Shown piece after piece: positions 12,673 to 24,429 of a stretch of DNA of 59,998 nucleotides (positions are counted from its first letter, which is position 1; each line of letters opens with the position of its first letter). Source of the DNA: Branchiostoma floridae. Lineage: Eukaryota; Chordata; Leptocardii; Amphioxiformes; Branchiostomatidae. The stretch is from the NCBI RefSeq assembly GCF_000003815.2, contig NC_049979.1, positions 26,395,213-26,455,210 on the forward strand, in the 5' to 3' direction. The notes under the pieces are model-generated. The model made no database searches and was not told where the DNA came from. It saw only the letters and a list, made by a program, of their open reading frames with translations. Made by a program: the position numbers and the translations under genes.

Positions 12673-13668
12673 GATTGTCAAAATTTTTGTGTATTCCCTT
12701 CGTATTTCGAGTAGAAAGAATGTGTACATACATAACTTTCAGCAGCTCAATTGTCCATATCTTTTCCCTCTCTCTCACCTAGCAATGGGTGTCGCCTGCA
12801 AAGTAATGATCACAATGATAAGAATTTTGCTAGACAATCATACCAGACTTTATACTTTATACTCATGCCCCGAAATTGGAATTGCACACCATATATCTGT
12901 GTGTATCAGCGAACAATGTAAACAGGGTATAACAACAGACAATAAGTGTTCTGTTTGAAATGATGTTGATTATATTAAACACTTTTTTGATTGCGAAACC
13001 TTTGTAGACAGGAGTCGAAAAGGGCTTTCTGTTTGGATATGGATACATATTGTCATTGACAATACAAGATAAAATCTTGGCATCATATTTCTAATATAAA
13101 ACAGTTTCAACACATAATGAAATAGTATTACTGAGGAAAATTCACCATTTATAAGTTTAAGTAATGAAAGACTCATATTATGACTTAGTCTCACTGTTTA
13201 AATCTGAATGTTTACCAAGAAACTTATTTAGATTGTAGGTGATGGTATTTTTTTTACTCTTCTTACAAATCTTACAATATTAACAGCGTCAAGTTGTACC
13301 TGTATGTTCCATACAGAATAAACATTAACGTTTTATTTAAAGAAAACGCCAACTTATAAATCACCCCTCGTACCATCTGCATAGCTAGCGGCTAGCCTGG
13401 CAATCATACCATCGAGATCTCCCCAATATCGCTACGGTGCTAAGAGTGCTGTTTGCCCGCCCAGTTCAGTAGCAAACGCCGGGAATTTTTCACGCGATGA
13501 CTTTAAGCTATATGGTGTTCTCGGACTGACAAAAACAGAGTAGTATACAGGCCAGATAAAGCCCCCAAGCCGACAAAAGGAAAATGATGACCAAGTTAGC
13601 AGCTGTAAAAGTGTCTGTAAAAAGATGGGCTCCACTTTTTTCATTGATACATGCATCCAGACACAATG

Positions 13669-13760
13669 TTTGTTTGTTTGTTTGTTTATTCATTTTATCC
13701 AGCCTAATCTGGAACTTTTTTTCAATGTTCCCTGGGGAAACCCTCTGACATAACACAACA
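13669..13760 (-). repeat. Retroelement 3' tail with (CAAA)n
   Basis: The plus strand reads (TTTG)n and then TTTATTCATTTTATCCAGCC. On the minus strand this is a retroelement end followed by a CAAA microsatellite tail. No ORF remains. Confidence 0.4.
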
Positions 13761-14955
13761 GTAATCAATATATAAATATTTCAAGAAATATCTATTACAG
13801 CAAGATAACTTAGTTATACAAGGAGGATAACCTTCTTGGCAATCCAATACTTAAGGTATCAAAACAAAATGAGCAATTGAATGATGTGACGTTAACACAA
13901 TGTAACTTGAAAGCATAATTAGAATGAAATGAAAATGTTAATACAATGGCGTAAAAAAACACAGACCCGACTATGGGGCTTATCACCTCTATTGTTTGAT
14001 GGTTTTAAAATGTTCTTCAGCTTTACAACCATTTGACCTTGCGTTATAAAAGGACATAAAAGTTTAGATCTGACATCTGAGTGAAGAAATTCAAAATAGA
14101 CTTCCTGTAGTTCACACTGTTAACAGATTAGGCCTTTGAACAGTTGATGTAAGAATATGTAGAAGAAAATTGCACTTTCTTTTGTTTATCAAAATACTCC
14201 GTTCTGTCGATTGTCATTATCCATCTGAATAGTTACTATATGGTTCTGAAAATACCAGTTTTCATTGCCAAAATATCATTATAGTATCACTTCGGCCGAA
14301 ATCTAAAATGAAAATAAAAAATAAGATCCCTACACATTGACCCTAAATCTTTTCGAACCTTAACCGGGAACACAGCATTTTTCTTAGGTCTTATGTATCT
14401 ACCGAGTTCAAATGAGGAGTCCAAAAGAAAGACACTTTATAATGCTACCTGTGGCTAGATTGTCCAGAAGGACACAAGTCCCTCATCAGCATCAAAATAA
14501 AGTCTTCATCGATGATGGAAAACAAACATATATTTATTGGTTAGCTAACAAGGAGTGTGGAGGACCGTACTTTGTAAAAACTACCATTTTCACGTTCAAT
14601 TATATCGGGCTTTGTTATTGCTATTGTTTCAAAATTTAGCATAATAATGCAATTTTATGCCTCTAGTGCCATTGATAAGCTTCTTTTAGTAGGTCATGTG
14701 TTTGGGGTGGATTGTACAGAGTACCATTTATTTTATTGAAAATATCTGTAAAATTGCACATGTAAATGTATTTCTTTTGATCTCACTTGTCTAGACATGA
14801 AAGATGTTGTGTCAAAATTTACTTATTAATGCAGCTTTGATAAGTCGTTAAATACTTAGTTTCTTGGCTTCATATGATAAATATGAATATTTGTATTAAG
14901 TATAAACTATTACTTTTATATCATTATATCATGGTTCAAGCATTTTGTTTCTTAC

Positions 14956-15476
14956 GGCCACAACAAGTAAATTTTATGGATGAAATCCTCTGCAAACTGC
15001 AAAAATAGTGCAATAGGGCGAACAAAAAAAGATGGGTGAAAAAAACAAGATGGTTAAATTTTCAAAAATTGGCACCATAAAGTTGTGATGACTGTTTTAA
15101 AAAGAATTTAAGGGACAAAATATAGTATCAGAGCCAACAAGGCATTCATTCATGTATTTAAGACACAAAAGTGACACTAGTGTGGTAGACGGGCATCACC
15201 AACAAAGTTGGTCACCACACTCATAGCTTCCATATTGGTGTCCCTTTTACAACTATCCAATAAGTTTCATTTCTACAACTACAGTCTTGAGTACCTCAAA
15301 AGTGTCAATTTACAAGTACAGTTATTAGGCTACAACACAATATATTTGCTCATTTTGGTACTTTATCGCCATGTTGACCATCCCTACAGAAGAAAAAAAA
15401 TCTTGTTTTTTTTCTGAAATCAGGCGAAAATTAATGCGCGCGCTGTTGTCATCCGTAAAATTTACTTGCTGTGGCC
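14956..15476. mobile_element. 521-bp TIR element, copy 1
   Basis: Termini are GGCCACAACAAGTAAATTTT and the reverse complement of GGCCACAGCAAGTAAATTTT, continuing into the element for about 28 bp with two mismatches. A related copy lies at 47627-48124 in the dioxygenase gene. The frames are short, so this is a non-autonomous element. Confidence 0.7.
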
Positions 15477-16196
15477 TAATTATAATTCTTGCAAAAATAA
15501 TTGCCTTTAGATCAAAGAACTTTTATCAGCTCCTTTCTTTTAAATGCATATTTATATGCATATTTAGAACATTACATGTACCTGTGCAAGTGGGAAATGG
15601 TTATATGTAACAATTCAAAATAGTTCTTTGACCATAAAAACAACAACAACTCGCAAGAGGTTTCGGACGATTTCATCAATCAAAATAGCACATTACTTAC
15701 AAAAAGCAAACGTAAAGGGGGAAAATACATAATAGGCTAGAAATTAACATCGTCCTGCAAAAAGGCTGGGTCGACATGTAGAGATTCTCCCATTTTTCTA
15801 CCTTCGTGTGATCCAACCAATACAATTGAATAATGTAACTCAAAATGTATCAGGATACTCGGATTTTCAACACGATTCAATTATAAATTTATTGTACAAG
15901 TATATCAATGAACTGAACAAAGAGGTACAATGTTCACCATGCATTCTTACATCAACTGTTTAAAGCCTCAATTTGCTAATCACTGGAAGTTTGTTTTGGA
16001 TTTCATCACTCCAAGGTCACTCAATATGTCCCTTGCCAGCGGCCGACTAAAAAAATACTAGGGTCGAGAGGTTTTTGCTCGGCTTAGTTGGATAATTACA
16101 CACACGATATTTTCTTCCTAAACCTTAGTTATGATGCCCAACAAAGGTACTCAAAAGTAATTGCAGTAATAATTTATCTTTCACAGCACTTTTAAA

Positions 16197-17861
16197 ATGG
16201 GACAGATTCTCAGCCGAGTACAGCGGTGGAGACAGAGGCAGAATACACAGGTAAACGTCTTTGCTAATTTGACAAGCTATTAATTCTAAAAACAATGTTG
16301 TGTCTTTGCAACTGTTACCTTCGTTGGTTATGACACTTTAAAAGCCAAAGGCTTTTTTGAATAGGGGAGAAATCATCTCAGACTAGCTTAATGTATGTAT
16401 CTGATTTTTTTGTTCACTCACTCACTCACTCACTCACTCACTCACTCACTCACTCACTCACTCACTCACTCACTCTCTTACTCACTCACTCACTCACTCT
16501 CTTACTCACTCACTCACTCACTCACTCAATCACTCGCTCACTCACTCACTCACTCACTCACTCACTCTCTCACTCACTCACTCACTCACTCACTCACTCA
16601 CTCACTCACTCTCTTACTCACTCACTCACTCACTCTCTTACTCACTCACTCACTCACTCACTCAATCACTCGCTCACTCACTCACTCACTCACTCACTCA
16701 CTCGTCCTCTTGCGCACATCCTAATCTACATTTGTACATTTACTTACAGTCGCCTGCGCCACATTTCAATGTTTTATTGAAACTACAATTCAGGCCTGAT
16801 GATGAAATAATCAGTAAATTACAGTGTTAGCAAGCTTATATTCAAGAATCGTCTGATGTCCAACTTCTCTGCTATATCTTTGTCTCTATATCAGGCAGAT
16901 AACTACATGTCTACATTGTATTATATTGGATAGACTAATATGGCGTTCCTTGCGGAAAAGCCAGCTTCATTAAATAAGTTTTTTAACCTTTATTTTAGGG
17001 TATCAGCTTGTCGATAGAGGATACCAACCCAGCAGACTATACAAGCTACCGCCTCTCCAACTCGCCTGTGTATATGGCCATGTATTACCCACGACTGGAG
17101 GAGGAGGAGGTAAGACTGTAACAGTACAAAGTAGGGTGTTTTTCTTTCCTTTAAATTGAAAAGTACGGAAAAGCAATTGGAAACACATAGTAATGCGGAT
17201 AGGCATTTGTCGAATGTTTGTTTCGTTAAAACTTATAAGTTGAAAATTATAATAAGGCCTTTCGAAAAGCAGTCAGTGTCGTGTATTCAATGATAATTAC
17301 TGTATAATCTTACTGCTTTATTCTTAAACCAGACAGAGCTCGAGGCCTTAAGAAAAGAAAATGAAGACCTACGATCAGTGTGCAGGCTATTGAATGGTAA
17401 GCAATTTAGTTTCAGTTTCAGTTCATTTATCTAATCAGGCAAGAACACATCGCCTACTTGCGTTTTTCAATGCTTCCTGGGTAATTCTGATGTAAGCAAG
17501 AGGTCCGAGACCTCCATGAAATGTTCAGAGGTTTTGTACATTTCTTGCTTTATCTGGTCTCATAATCATGCAAATAAGGTTGTAATCAGTTGAATCTAAG
17601 CCAAGCCGAGAGAGAGTGTAATCTATATTGAATAATGGTCTCTACTAACATAAGATATGGTATGTTATTTTGCAGAATGCCATGTCGTAATGAGTTATAA
17701 AAATTAATATGAAATTTGCATATTCTATGCATGGTGATACACACAAATATACGCACGCACACACACACACAAACATACAAGCACACACACACACACACGC
17801 ACGCACGCACGCACACGCACAATCACACATACACGCACACGCACACACACACATACCAAAC

Positions 17862-17923
<62 letters not shown>

Positions 17924-18182
17924 ACACACACACACACACACAAACATGCTTAGTAAAACCATACCTCTATACCTCTATTTTCATGGACGTGACGATAACA
18001 AGTGCTTCGAATTCAGTCTCGCCTTGAAAACACGGGCTGTCTGTAATTTGTCTCTATCTCTGTACAGCCAACTATAAGTTATATAATTCAAACTATCCGC
18101 CATAATCATATATTGGGTGCTCTGATGACATTACATGATTGATCATGATTTCTTTTATTTTTCAGCCGCCCGCCCGAGGTGA
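16197..18182 (+). CDS. Small four-exon gene, 81-residue putative N-myristoylated protein
   Basis: Exons 16197-16250, 16999-17109, 17333-17396 and 18166-18182 each have consensus AG and GT borders and join in phase 0,0,1 into 82 codons ending TGA. The protein begins MGQILSRV, matching the N-myristoylation pattern MGxxxS, followed by a basic stretch (QRWRQRQ), a typical myristate-plus-basic membrane anchor. Exon 2 holds NSPVYMAMYYPRLEEEE; YMAM fits the YxxM consensus bound by PI3K p85 SH2 domains when phosphorylated. Exon 3 (TELEALRKENEDLRSVCRLL) is a short leucine-repeat coiled coil. The C-terminus is NAARPR. A 3' splice-like CAG 10 bases before the ATG suggests a noncoding first exon upstream. 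AATAAA lies 101 bases past the stop. I do not recognise the family; function at the plasma membrane as an adaptor is inference only. Confidence 0.68.
16411..16704 (+). repeat. (CTCA)n microsatellite
   Basis: About 290 bp of CTCA tetranucleotide with occasional CTCT, AATC and GCTC interruptions and a duplicated internal pattern. It lies in the first intron of the small gene. Open frames translating to THSL repeats are artefacts. Confidence 0.95.
17745..17943 (+). repeat. (CA)n microsatellite
   Basis: About 200 bp of CA/CGCA dinucleotide repeat in the third intron of the small gene. Alternating purine-pyrimidine sequence can adopt Z-DNA; no coding meaning. Confidence 0.95.
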
Positions 18183-18282
18183 TATGTGACAACCATTCTG
18201 TGGCTTACTCACAACACACATCGTAGACGCTATTCATCATGGGTTTGATGAATACACAACAATATGAAATAATTTTTGAACA

Positions 18283-18288
18283 AATAAA
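18283..18288 (+). promoter_or_regulatory. Polyadenylation signal of the small gene
   Basis: AATAAA lies in the presumed 3' untranslated region, about 100 bases past the TGA at 18180-18182. Confidence 0.6.
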
Positions 18289-18799
18289 TGCAACGCGCTT
18301 CATTAGTCAGTGCCCTCACTGCGAGGCCGAAAGAAATAGATTATATCAAAAAGTTGCCTAAATTTCACCGAGCTTTAACCATTTAGAAGATCAGCAAAAG
18401 ACTGCATTTTACTCAAATCACAAAACCCACTTATTTTGCAGAAAGTGGGTCAATTCATCAACCACAGCCTTCAAAGAAGAAGTCAAACCTTACAATAGTA
18501 AACTTAGTACCTTATAGTAGATTAGAAACCAATGTTATGTACTGAATGATTTCAAGACTATACGTGCAATTAGCTTTCAGGCAGGATTATGCAAATAAAC
18601 TCAATTTAATTTGGAGTTCTGGTTTCAATTTTATACATGAGAAAACCCAATGTTTGTGTGTGGGCGCTGCTATGTGTGGGTTCTCAGAGTCCACACAAGA
18701 GTTATCATAATCATATTCAGACGCACGGATAGGTAAGACTCAGGTAAATCTGGCGTAGCCTGAATGGGCAGAAGCCTTTACGAACAAACTGTACCAACT

Positions 18800-18950
18800 A
18801 GGGATGAGTACCGGTGCAGATAATTTAGGTAAAGGTATGGTTCAGTTTCAGAGAATCAGGTCCAGGTCCGGACCTACCTAAACCTTGACCTATCTGTGAA
18901 AACTTGTGAATGGGCGATACTCAAACGATGGTCGGTTTCAGTACAAACTT
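18800..18950. repeat. Remnant of hAT-like MITE
   Basis: GGGATGAGTACCGGTGC followed by CAGGTCCAGGTCCGGACCT matches, in diverged form, the terminus and interior of the element at 46925-47373. Confidence 0.45.
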
Positions 18951-19020
18951 GCACACGAACGTGCAAAACCCCAGCGCAAGCGAAACCAACCATATTGAGT
19001 TAAATCATTTGAATAACACA

Positions 19021-19165
19021 CTATTTTGCATGTTTATCTTTGTTCGTCCTGCTTGAAATACGAAAACTTATTGCATTAATACATTTGTAAATGTTATATT
19101 TTGATTTATCCTAAACCACTGGACAAATATATTAATGTCCTATTATACAGTGGTTTAGATTCCAT
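19021..19165. repeat. Dispersed repeat with small hairpin
   Basis: About 130 bp here is the inverted counterpart of 22005-22125 (shared CAGGACAAACAAAGATAA-type sequence and the attached A/T-rich block). CTAAACCACTG (19111-19121) and CAGTGGTTTAG (19148-19158) form an 11-bp hairpin. Confidence 0.55.
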
Positions 19166-19390
19166 TTATATATTATATATTATATAATTGCATTAGGTTT
19201 GTCTGCCTAAGGTTGCATACTAAAAATAGTTGGCAAAGTGCGGCCATGACTCTGCCTGAAGGCGATACAAGAATATAATACACGCAACAAATTGGACTCC
19301 AACTATTCTTTTAAAACAAGCATTGGTTTAGTACTGGTAAAATCGGCATCTTAGCAATGTCTTTGCGACATACGTAATGGCAGCTCCTTA

Positions 19391-19610
19391 ACACCTTTAT
19401 CCCATTATTATACTAGTAGGAGAACTTATGATTATATTCATTAGTGGAATAATGTGATGATAGCACCCCTTTATCCCATTATTTTACTAGTAAGAGATGT
19501 TAAGATTGTATCTAGTAGTGAAATAATGTGATAGCAATAAACCCTCTATCACATTATTTTGCTTCTAAGAAAAAGATAGCTACTGGCGAATTAATGTGAG
19601 GTCATTGTGT
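19391..19610. repeat. Three tandem foldback units of about 70-75 bp
   Basis: Units of the form CTTTATCCCATTATT...ACTAGTA...TAGTGGAATAATGTGAT repeat three times. Each is itself an imperfect inverted repeat (CATTATT...AATAATG). Divergence rises from unit 1 to unit 3. Confidence 0.6.
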
Positions 19611-19770
19611 CGACCCTCTAACACATGTGAAAGTAGTCAACACGATTTTCGACAGAAACACTTTTTTAACTAAAAAAATGTGATAAATATATACAGACAA
19701 CAACACTTGACTTCTTTCCTCAGAGTAACTAACAAGTTCTAATCTGACCATACAAAATATGACACCATAC

Positions 19771-20082
19771 CTGTATAAACGGCACCAACTTGCACATGAA
19801 GTCCCCGAGTATCCAGTTTTGCAGCATGTTTTGCATCAAGGTGACAGGAATGCAGACTATTGTGATGAGCAAGTCACTTGCAGCAAGCGACCATATGAAG
19901 ATGTTCATTGTTGTGCGCATCGCCTTGTTTTTCCAGACAACGACCACGACAAGTGAGTTTCCGAGCAGCGCAGCAAGAAAAATGATAACGTAGAAAACTA
20001 AGGTGATGGTTTTTGCACCAGGCGATAGTTCTGGAACATAGACAAGAGGAGACAGTCCGTGTTCGTCTCTGAATTCATTCAT
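19771..20082 (-). CDS. QRFP/RFamide-receptor-like GPCR, first coding exon only
   Basis: A class A peptide GPCR exon of 104 codons beginning MNEFRDEHGLSPLVYVPELS and ending CKLVPFIQ at a GT donor (19770-19769). The N-terminal PLVYxPEL motif, TM1 (LAALLGNSLVVVVVW), KAMRTTMNIFIWSLAASDLL and CIPVTLMQNMLQNW match vertebrate QRFPR (GPR103), including the exon end right after VPF-Q. Family role: receptor for RFamide neuropeptides at the plasma membrane, coupling to G proteins. No exon for TM3-TM7 was found between here and the left window edge, where other genes intervene. A 79-codon upstream frame (20148-20387) may be untranslated leader. It is either a gene with exons lost or misplaced in assembly, or an orphan exon pseudogene. 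Confidence 0.8.
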
Positions 20083-20569
20083 AGTAATGTTATGCTACGG
20101 CAGCAGTTCTAGGAAAATTGTCTGCGTAAACGTTATGTTTCCCAACATCATGGTGATGTCTCCCTGTTTTCAGACGCAAGGTGGTATAGATGGGTCGACT
20201 TTCCTCTCAGGAAACAAACAGGTGAGAGGTCTGGCTGCTGATTTGACCACAGCGCTGCGGTAGTGACCTCTCGGAGCGTCCCAGGCGAGTAGACTTCAAC
20301 AGGGCAGGTGGGAAGACGGTTCTCACTTGCACAAATGTTCACCGCCCTGTATTTTTCCACCTGTTGCAGTACAGAGCCTCCGGACAAATGTCATATCGTG
20401 GGCGCAAGGAAGGAAGGAGCCAATCAAGGCATCTGGCAACGATGACGGTGGGGCAGACATGGCAACGCCGTTTCATCTACTCAGACAAAATTTAATTCCA
20501 TTCCTGCAAAAGGAAATTTATTTTGTTTCACCCGTGCACCCGTGAGTCTGCATAGAGTGATAATGAAAT

Positions 20570-21425
20570 ATTTTATTGCAATTCCATGCCCATGGGGCTA
20601 ATTGCAAGTGAACAAAATCAAATACATGGAGTGATAGAAAACGGGTAAATAATTTAATTCTAACATACAAAGATTAACTGATTGTATGTACATATAGAAT
20701 GTCGAGAACGATTTTAACCTACATTGCCATTGCGGGGTTTGACTTCTTTTTTGAAAACAGTTGAAAGTGAAATGTCTCACATTTTCTATGATAGATTGAT
20801 TCGATAATCTTAGCAGAAAGTGTGTCTTTTGTGTGTTTTTTAAAAATGAAAAGTTTGGTGTGATGTCGGACACTCTTTCAAACAGTGTATTTCTTTCTGC
20901 ATCGAATCGGGGACATTCACAGATGAAATGTGTTTCATTTTCGACTGCATTCCTTGTGCACTGCTTATAAATTCTTTCATGAGCAGATAGCTATTTACAT
21001 CTTCCTTTCTCTATATCTAATGGGTGCGAACTAATTCTTAACTTACATATTGCTGAGCGGAATTCAAAATTGCTATGGTACAAGTACTTTTCCATGTCGT
21101 ATGCTGTTTTTAAGTTTTTGTAAAATCTAAGTTTTCCTTCGTCTACGGATGACTTGTGAAAGAAACTTTGAATGTAAATGTCATTCAGTCTTTTCCTTAA
21201 CAATGTACAGGAATAGCCGTTGTCTATCATGTCGGTATTCCAGATGTATGAGTAGCCGCTGTTGTTAAGTATTTCCTTTACATGATGATTAAAAGGATTG
21301 AAAGGCGGTGTTAGTTTAAAGCAAGAATAGGTGAGCTGAGTAAGGAAAATCACATATTGTATGAGACTGTACAGAAGGTTTATTTTTACTATTTTATTAT
21401 TTTTTGTATTGATTTTATCACTCAA
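20570..21425 (-). mobile_element. LINE 3' fragment, frame-broken
   Basis: Frames at 20991-21425 and 20598-20873 encode the C-terminal end of a non-LTR retrotransposon polyprotein, including CKLRISSHPLDIEKGR, a hallmark preceding the terminal cysteine/histidine knuckle. The tail contains TGCAATTAGCCC near 20595, also present at the LINE ends at 35410, 42120 and 46680. The two frames are offset, so this copy is dead. Confidence 0.65.
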
Positions 21426-22201
21426 TGCAACATATGTATATTATGAACGATTTTAAATGAACCCGTTAAGTTTGCTATGGTAACATGGTGTAAGTAAAAG
21501 TCTAAGAGCAATTCAGGGCCTAGTGTTAGCGCCCTGCTAATCTGTACAGTCATGTTATGCATCAAATAAACCGTTATTATTGTTATAAGGGTACTGCATT
21601 TACTTTCATGGTGCAAAGGAGGCGACCAGAATCATTTTGCCAAACTGCCTTTGCTTGCTGTTTCCAGCGGTAACATCCTACCGACGATCATGACAGGTGT
21701 AAATAAACAACGTAACAGTGTCCAGGAAATGATATAACTGATCTTTTGCCATTTCATTAAGCCTCCCGCTGGTATGCCCTTTCAAGTGCTCTTGTCAGCT
21801 TCAACACGCCTACACATCATGCGGGTTCCGCGTAATGGAATTACGGAGGCTTTAGCTGCACAAACACTAAAATGTCAAACAGTGAAATGTCTGGGTATTT
21901 CTCCACCTGTCTCGGCAGAATAATCTTGGCCATATGGCAGGGCGGTAGTGTTTTTTTTTGAGAATGCAGTCGTTACCTAATGCAATTACATTACATAAAA
22001 TGTTAATGGGCATTTATCCAGTGGTTTAGACTAAATCAAAATATAAAATTTACAAATGTATTAATGCAATTAGTTTTCGTATTTCAAACAGGACAAACAA
22101 AGATAATCAAAACATGCTCAATATTGTGTTTACCTCTGCGCTGCCGGGGGTTGCCATGTGCTGCCAAGTAAATAAATATGATACAGCGTACAGATTCTTA
22201 A

Positions 22202-22438
22202 CCCTTAAACTGCCAGAGTTCCAGCCCTATAAAATGCTATTAGTTCCAGGGTTGGCCGCTGACCTCCGAAAAGAGAAACCAAAATAAACAAGGCCGAAGT
22301 CCCTAACTTCCAGGGTTCGTGCGCTACACGCGCGCAAAGCTGCTACTTCGGGGAATACGCTATCCCGGTTAAAACTGGGCACGGCACACAGGGCATGTAC
22401 ATGTGTGCCGGATATATCCGGGTTTGGCAGTTTAAGGG
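22202..22438. mobile_element. piggyBac-like MITE
   Basis: Perfect 14-bp TIRs CCCTTAAACTGCCA (22202-22215) and TGGCAGTTTAAGGG (22425-22438). The left flank is TTAA (22198-22201), the piggyBac target; the right flank reads TTTT, suggesting decay. 237 bp, non-coding. Confidence 0.7.
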
Positions 22439-22823
22439 TTTTAAAAATCAGGGAACAGATGCGTGAAGGAAGACACAAAAACATGGTTACAGGGAAGGAG
22501 TGGATATCATAGTCAGCAGTTTACTTACTCTTACTATGCTGGGAAATGTTAGGATAGATTCAAACAGGCCAGTATTTTGACTCAAGGGTACCGTATAAAA
22601 TAACAATAACAACGGTTACCATATTTCAAACTTAGAGCAGGAGTACCTTTAGTTAACGATTTTCGCGACATGTCTGTAAAAACATGAATTGCGATATTTT
22701 GCAACAAAACGCATTACCTTTTTCTCCCATTAATAGCATCTTCACATAAAAAAAGTAATCAATATTTTGCCTAGCATATTGAAAATACGTAACTGCGAAG
22801 ACAGACCAACAAAATACCTCCCG

Positions 22824-23167
22824 GTAGAGATGTTTAGAATCAAAAAGAAAAAGCTTTGATCAATTTTCGATTTCTAATGGCAAAGTTCGTGGCAAGCGCA
22901 GAAACGCTCAAAAGGGCCTAATAGGTTTTGAGCGAAATTATCGGGTCTAAAGTATTACCAAAGGCAATTTTTCAAAACCTTTTTTTCGTTGTCTGATACT
23001 GTACTTTCATAAGGTGAAATACACTTAGTAGAGATGTTTAGAATCAAAAAGAGAAATCTTTGATCAATTTTCAATTTTTAATGGCAAAGTTCGTGGTAAG
23101 CGCAGAAACGCTCAAAAGGGCCTAAATCATAGGTTTTGAGCGAAATTATCGGGTCTAATGTATTACC
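22824..23167. repeat. Two direct repeats of about 138 bp
   Basis: 22824-22959 and 23028-23167 share GTAGAGATGTTTAGAATCAA through CGGGTCTAAxGTATTACC with few differences. A 68-base spacer separates them. Confidence 0.75.
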
Positions 23168-24429
23168 ATATAATTGCACACACAAACAGAACACATCTAA
23201 AATAGTCACTCATCTGTTCGGGTACGGATCCACGGCTTCGTTCCTTTCGTGATATTTTACATTAGCTTGTGAAATTTAAGTTCTAAAATGCCATATGGCC
23301 AAGATTATTCAGGTGACAGGTGGAGAAATACCCAGACATTTCAGTGTTTGACATTTTAGTGTTTGTGCAGCTAAAGCCTCCGTAATTCCATTACGCGGAA
23401 CCCGCATGCGTAGGCGGCAGGCGTGTTGAAGCTGAGAAGAGCACTTGAAAGGGCATACCAGCGGGAGGCAAACACCGGTTGAACCTCCAGCCTTCATCAT
23501 TGAACCCATTAATGCCTATAAGGACCGATAAACGTAAACTCGCATTTATCTGCAGGTACATGGTGCTTCCGTCTTTCACACAAAGCAATGAAAACATCAC
23601 TGTTTTATCCCCTTTTTTAAAGGTTAAGACATACGTGAAAGGTTACAAGGTAGAAAAAAATTGTCTGCTCTTCTAATAAATATCTCGAGGGTCTGTTTTG
23701 TTATGTGCCATCTGAATTAATTATCTTCCCAACATGCCCTTTCTAAAAACAAGGTAAATGGTCGATCCATTTGGCCTTTATAGTCGTAAGCAAGAAATCA
23801 CATGTCTTTTGACAGTATAATTTGATAACTCCTTTGTGCAATATTTATTTTGCTTTTTGCGTATTCTTCCGCTTGCCTGGCCGCAGTTCTTCCGATCTCT
23901 CCCGGAGCATTACTTAGGAACTCGTCAATTTAAACAGACTAAAGTTTGTCACGTCTGGCGGCTTCCCATGGCCCAAGCGACCTCCTCAGGTATCTGCCCA
24001 CTCTTCTTTCCCCTTCCTCCACTACTGTGGACGTCGAACAGTATGATCGGCCATATTATTGGTATAAAATAACACTTCTATGAGTTCTATGTCTCCATTT
24101 TGCCACCCACTGTGGACAAGTAGGTTATAGAGTTTGCCTGTGCTGTCTACTGGGTTACATGAAGGACTCCTGTAAATGCATACTAGTATGAGATCCAGAG
24201 GTACCTTTCCTTTAGCATCACATTTTAAAAACAGCTGCTCTTGAAACTGTGATTCGCTTAAGTCCAGCTTGCTAAAAGATACATGCATGGATTTTAACCC
24301 TATCGAGACTTGACTTTTTTTGGCCGTGAGGGGGGGGGGGGGCATTCGGCCCCCGAAAGGGCTTACTGTACGATCACTAAATTTGCAGGAGTAATGTGCC
24401 TATTGCGTTTTATAATCCCTTAAGTTTTT

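Larger units (their letters stand above)
7060..14955. other. Long intergenic stretch, no supportable gene
   Basis: About 7.9 kb upstream of the FLVCR start. I find only short unconserved open frames, a purine-rich GA tract near 11320-11352, a local duplication (12271-12672) and a retroelement tail (13669-13760). No exon with recognisable protein similarity was seen on either strand, although a short exon could be missed by eye. Confidence 0.6.
21761..23469. mobile_element. Composite element with about 180-bp terminal inverted repeats
   Basis: 21761-21940 (GCCTCCCGCTGGTATGCCCT...) reappears as its reverse complement at 23289-23469 at high identity. The 1.35 kb between holds a dispersed repeat (22005-22125), a TTAA-type MITE (22202-22438) and two direct repeats (22824-23167). 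No transposase frame was seen. Confidence 0.65.

Noticed and set aside
16391-16780. Long frames encoding THSL repeats
   Set aside because: Pure (CTCA)n microsatellite in an intron.
17586-18077. Cys/Val- and His/Thr-rich open frames
   Set aside because: Both strands of a (CA)n microsatellite.
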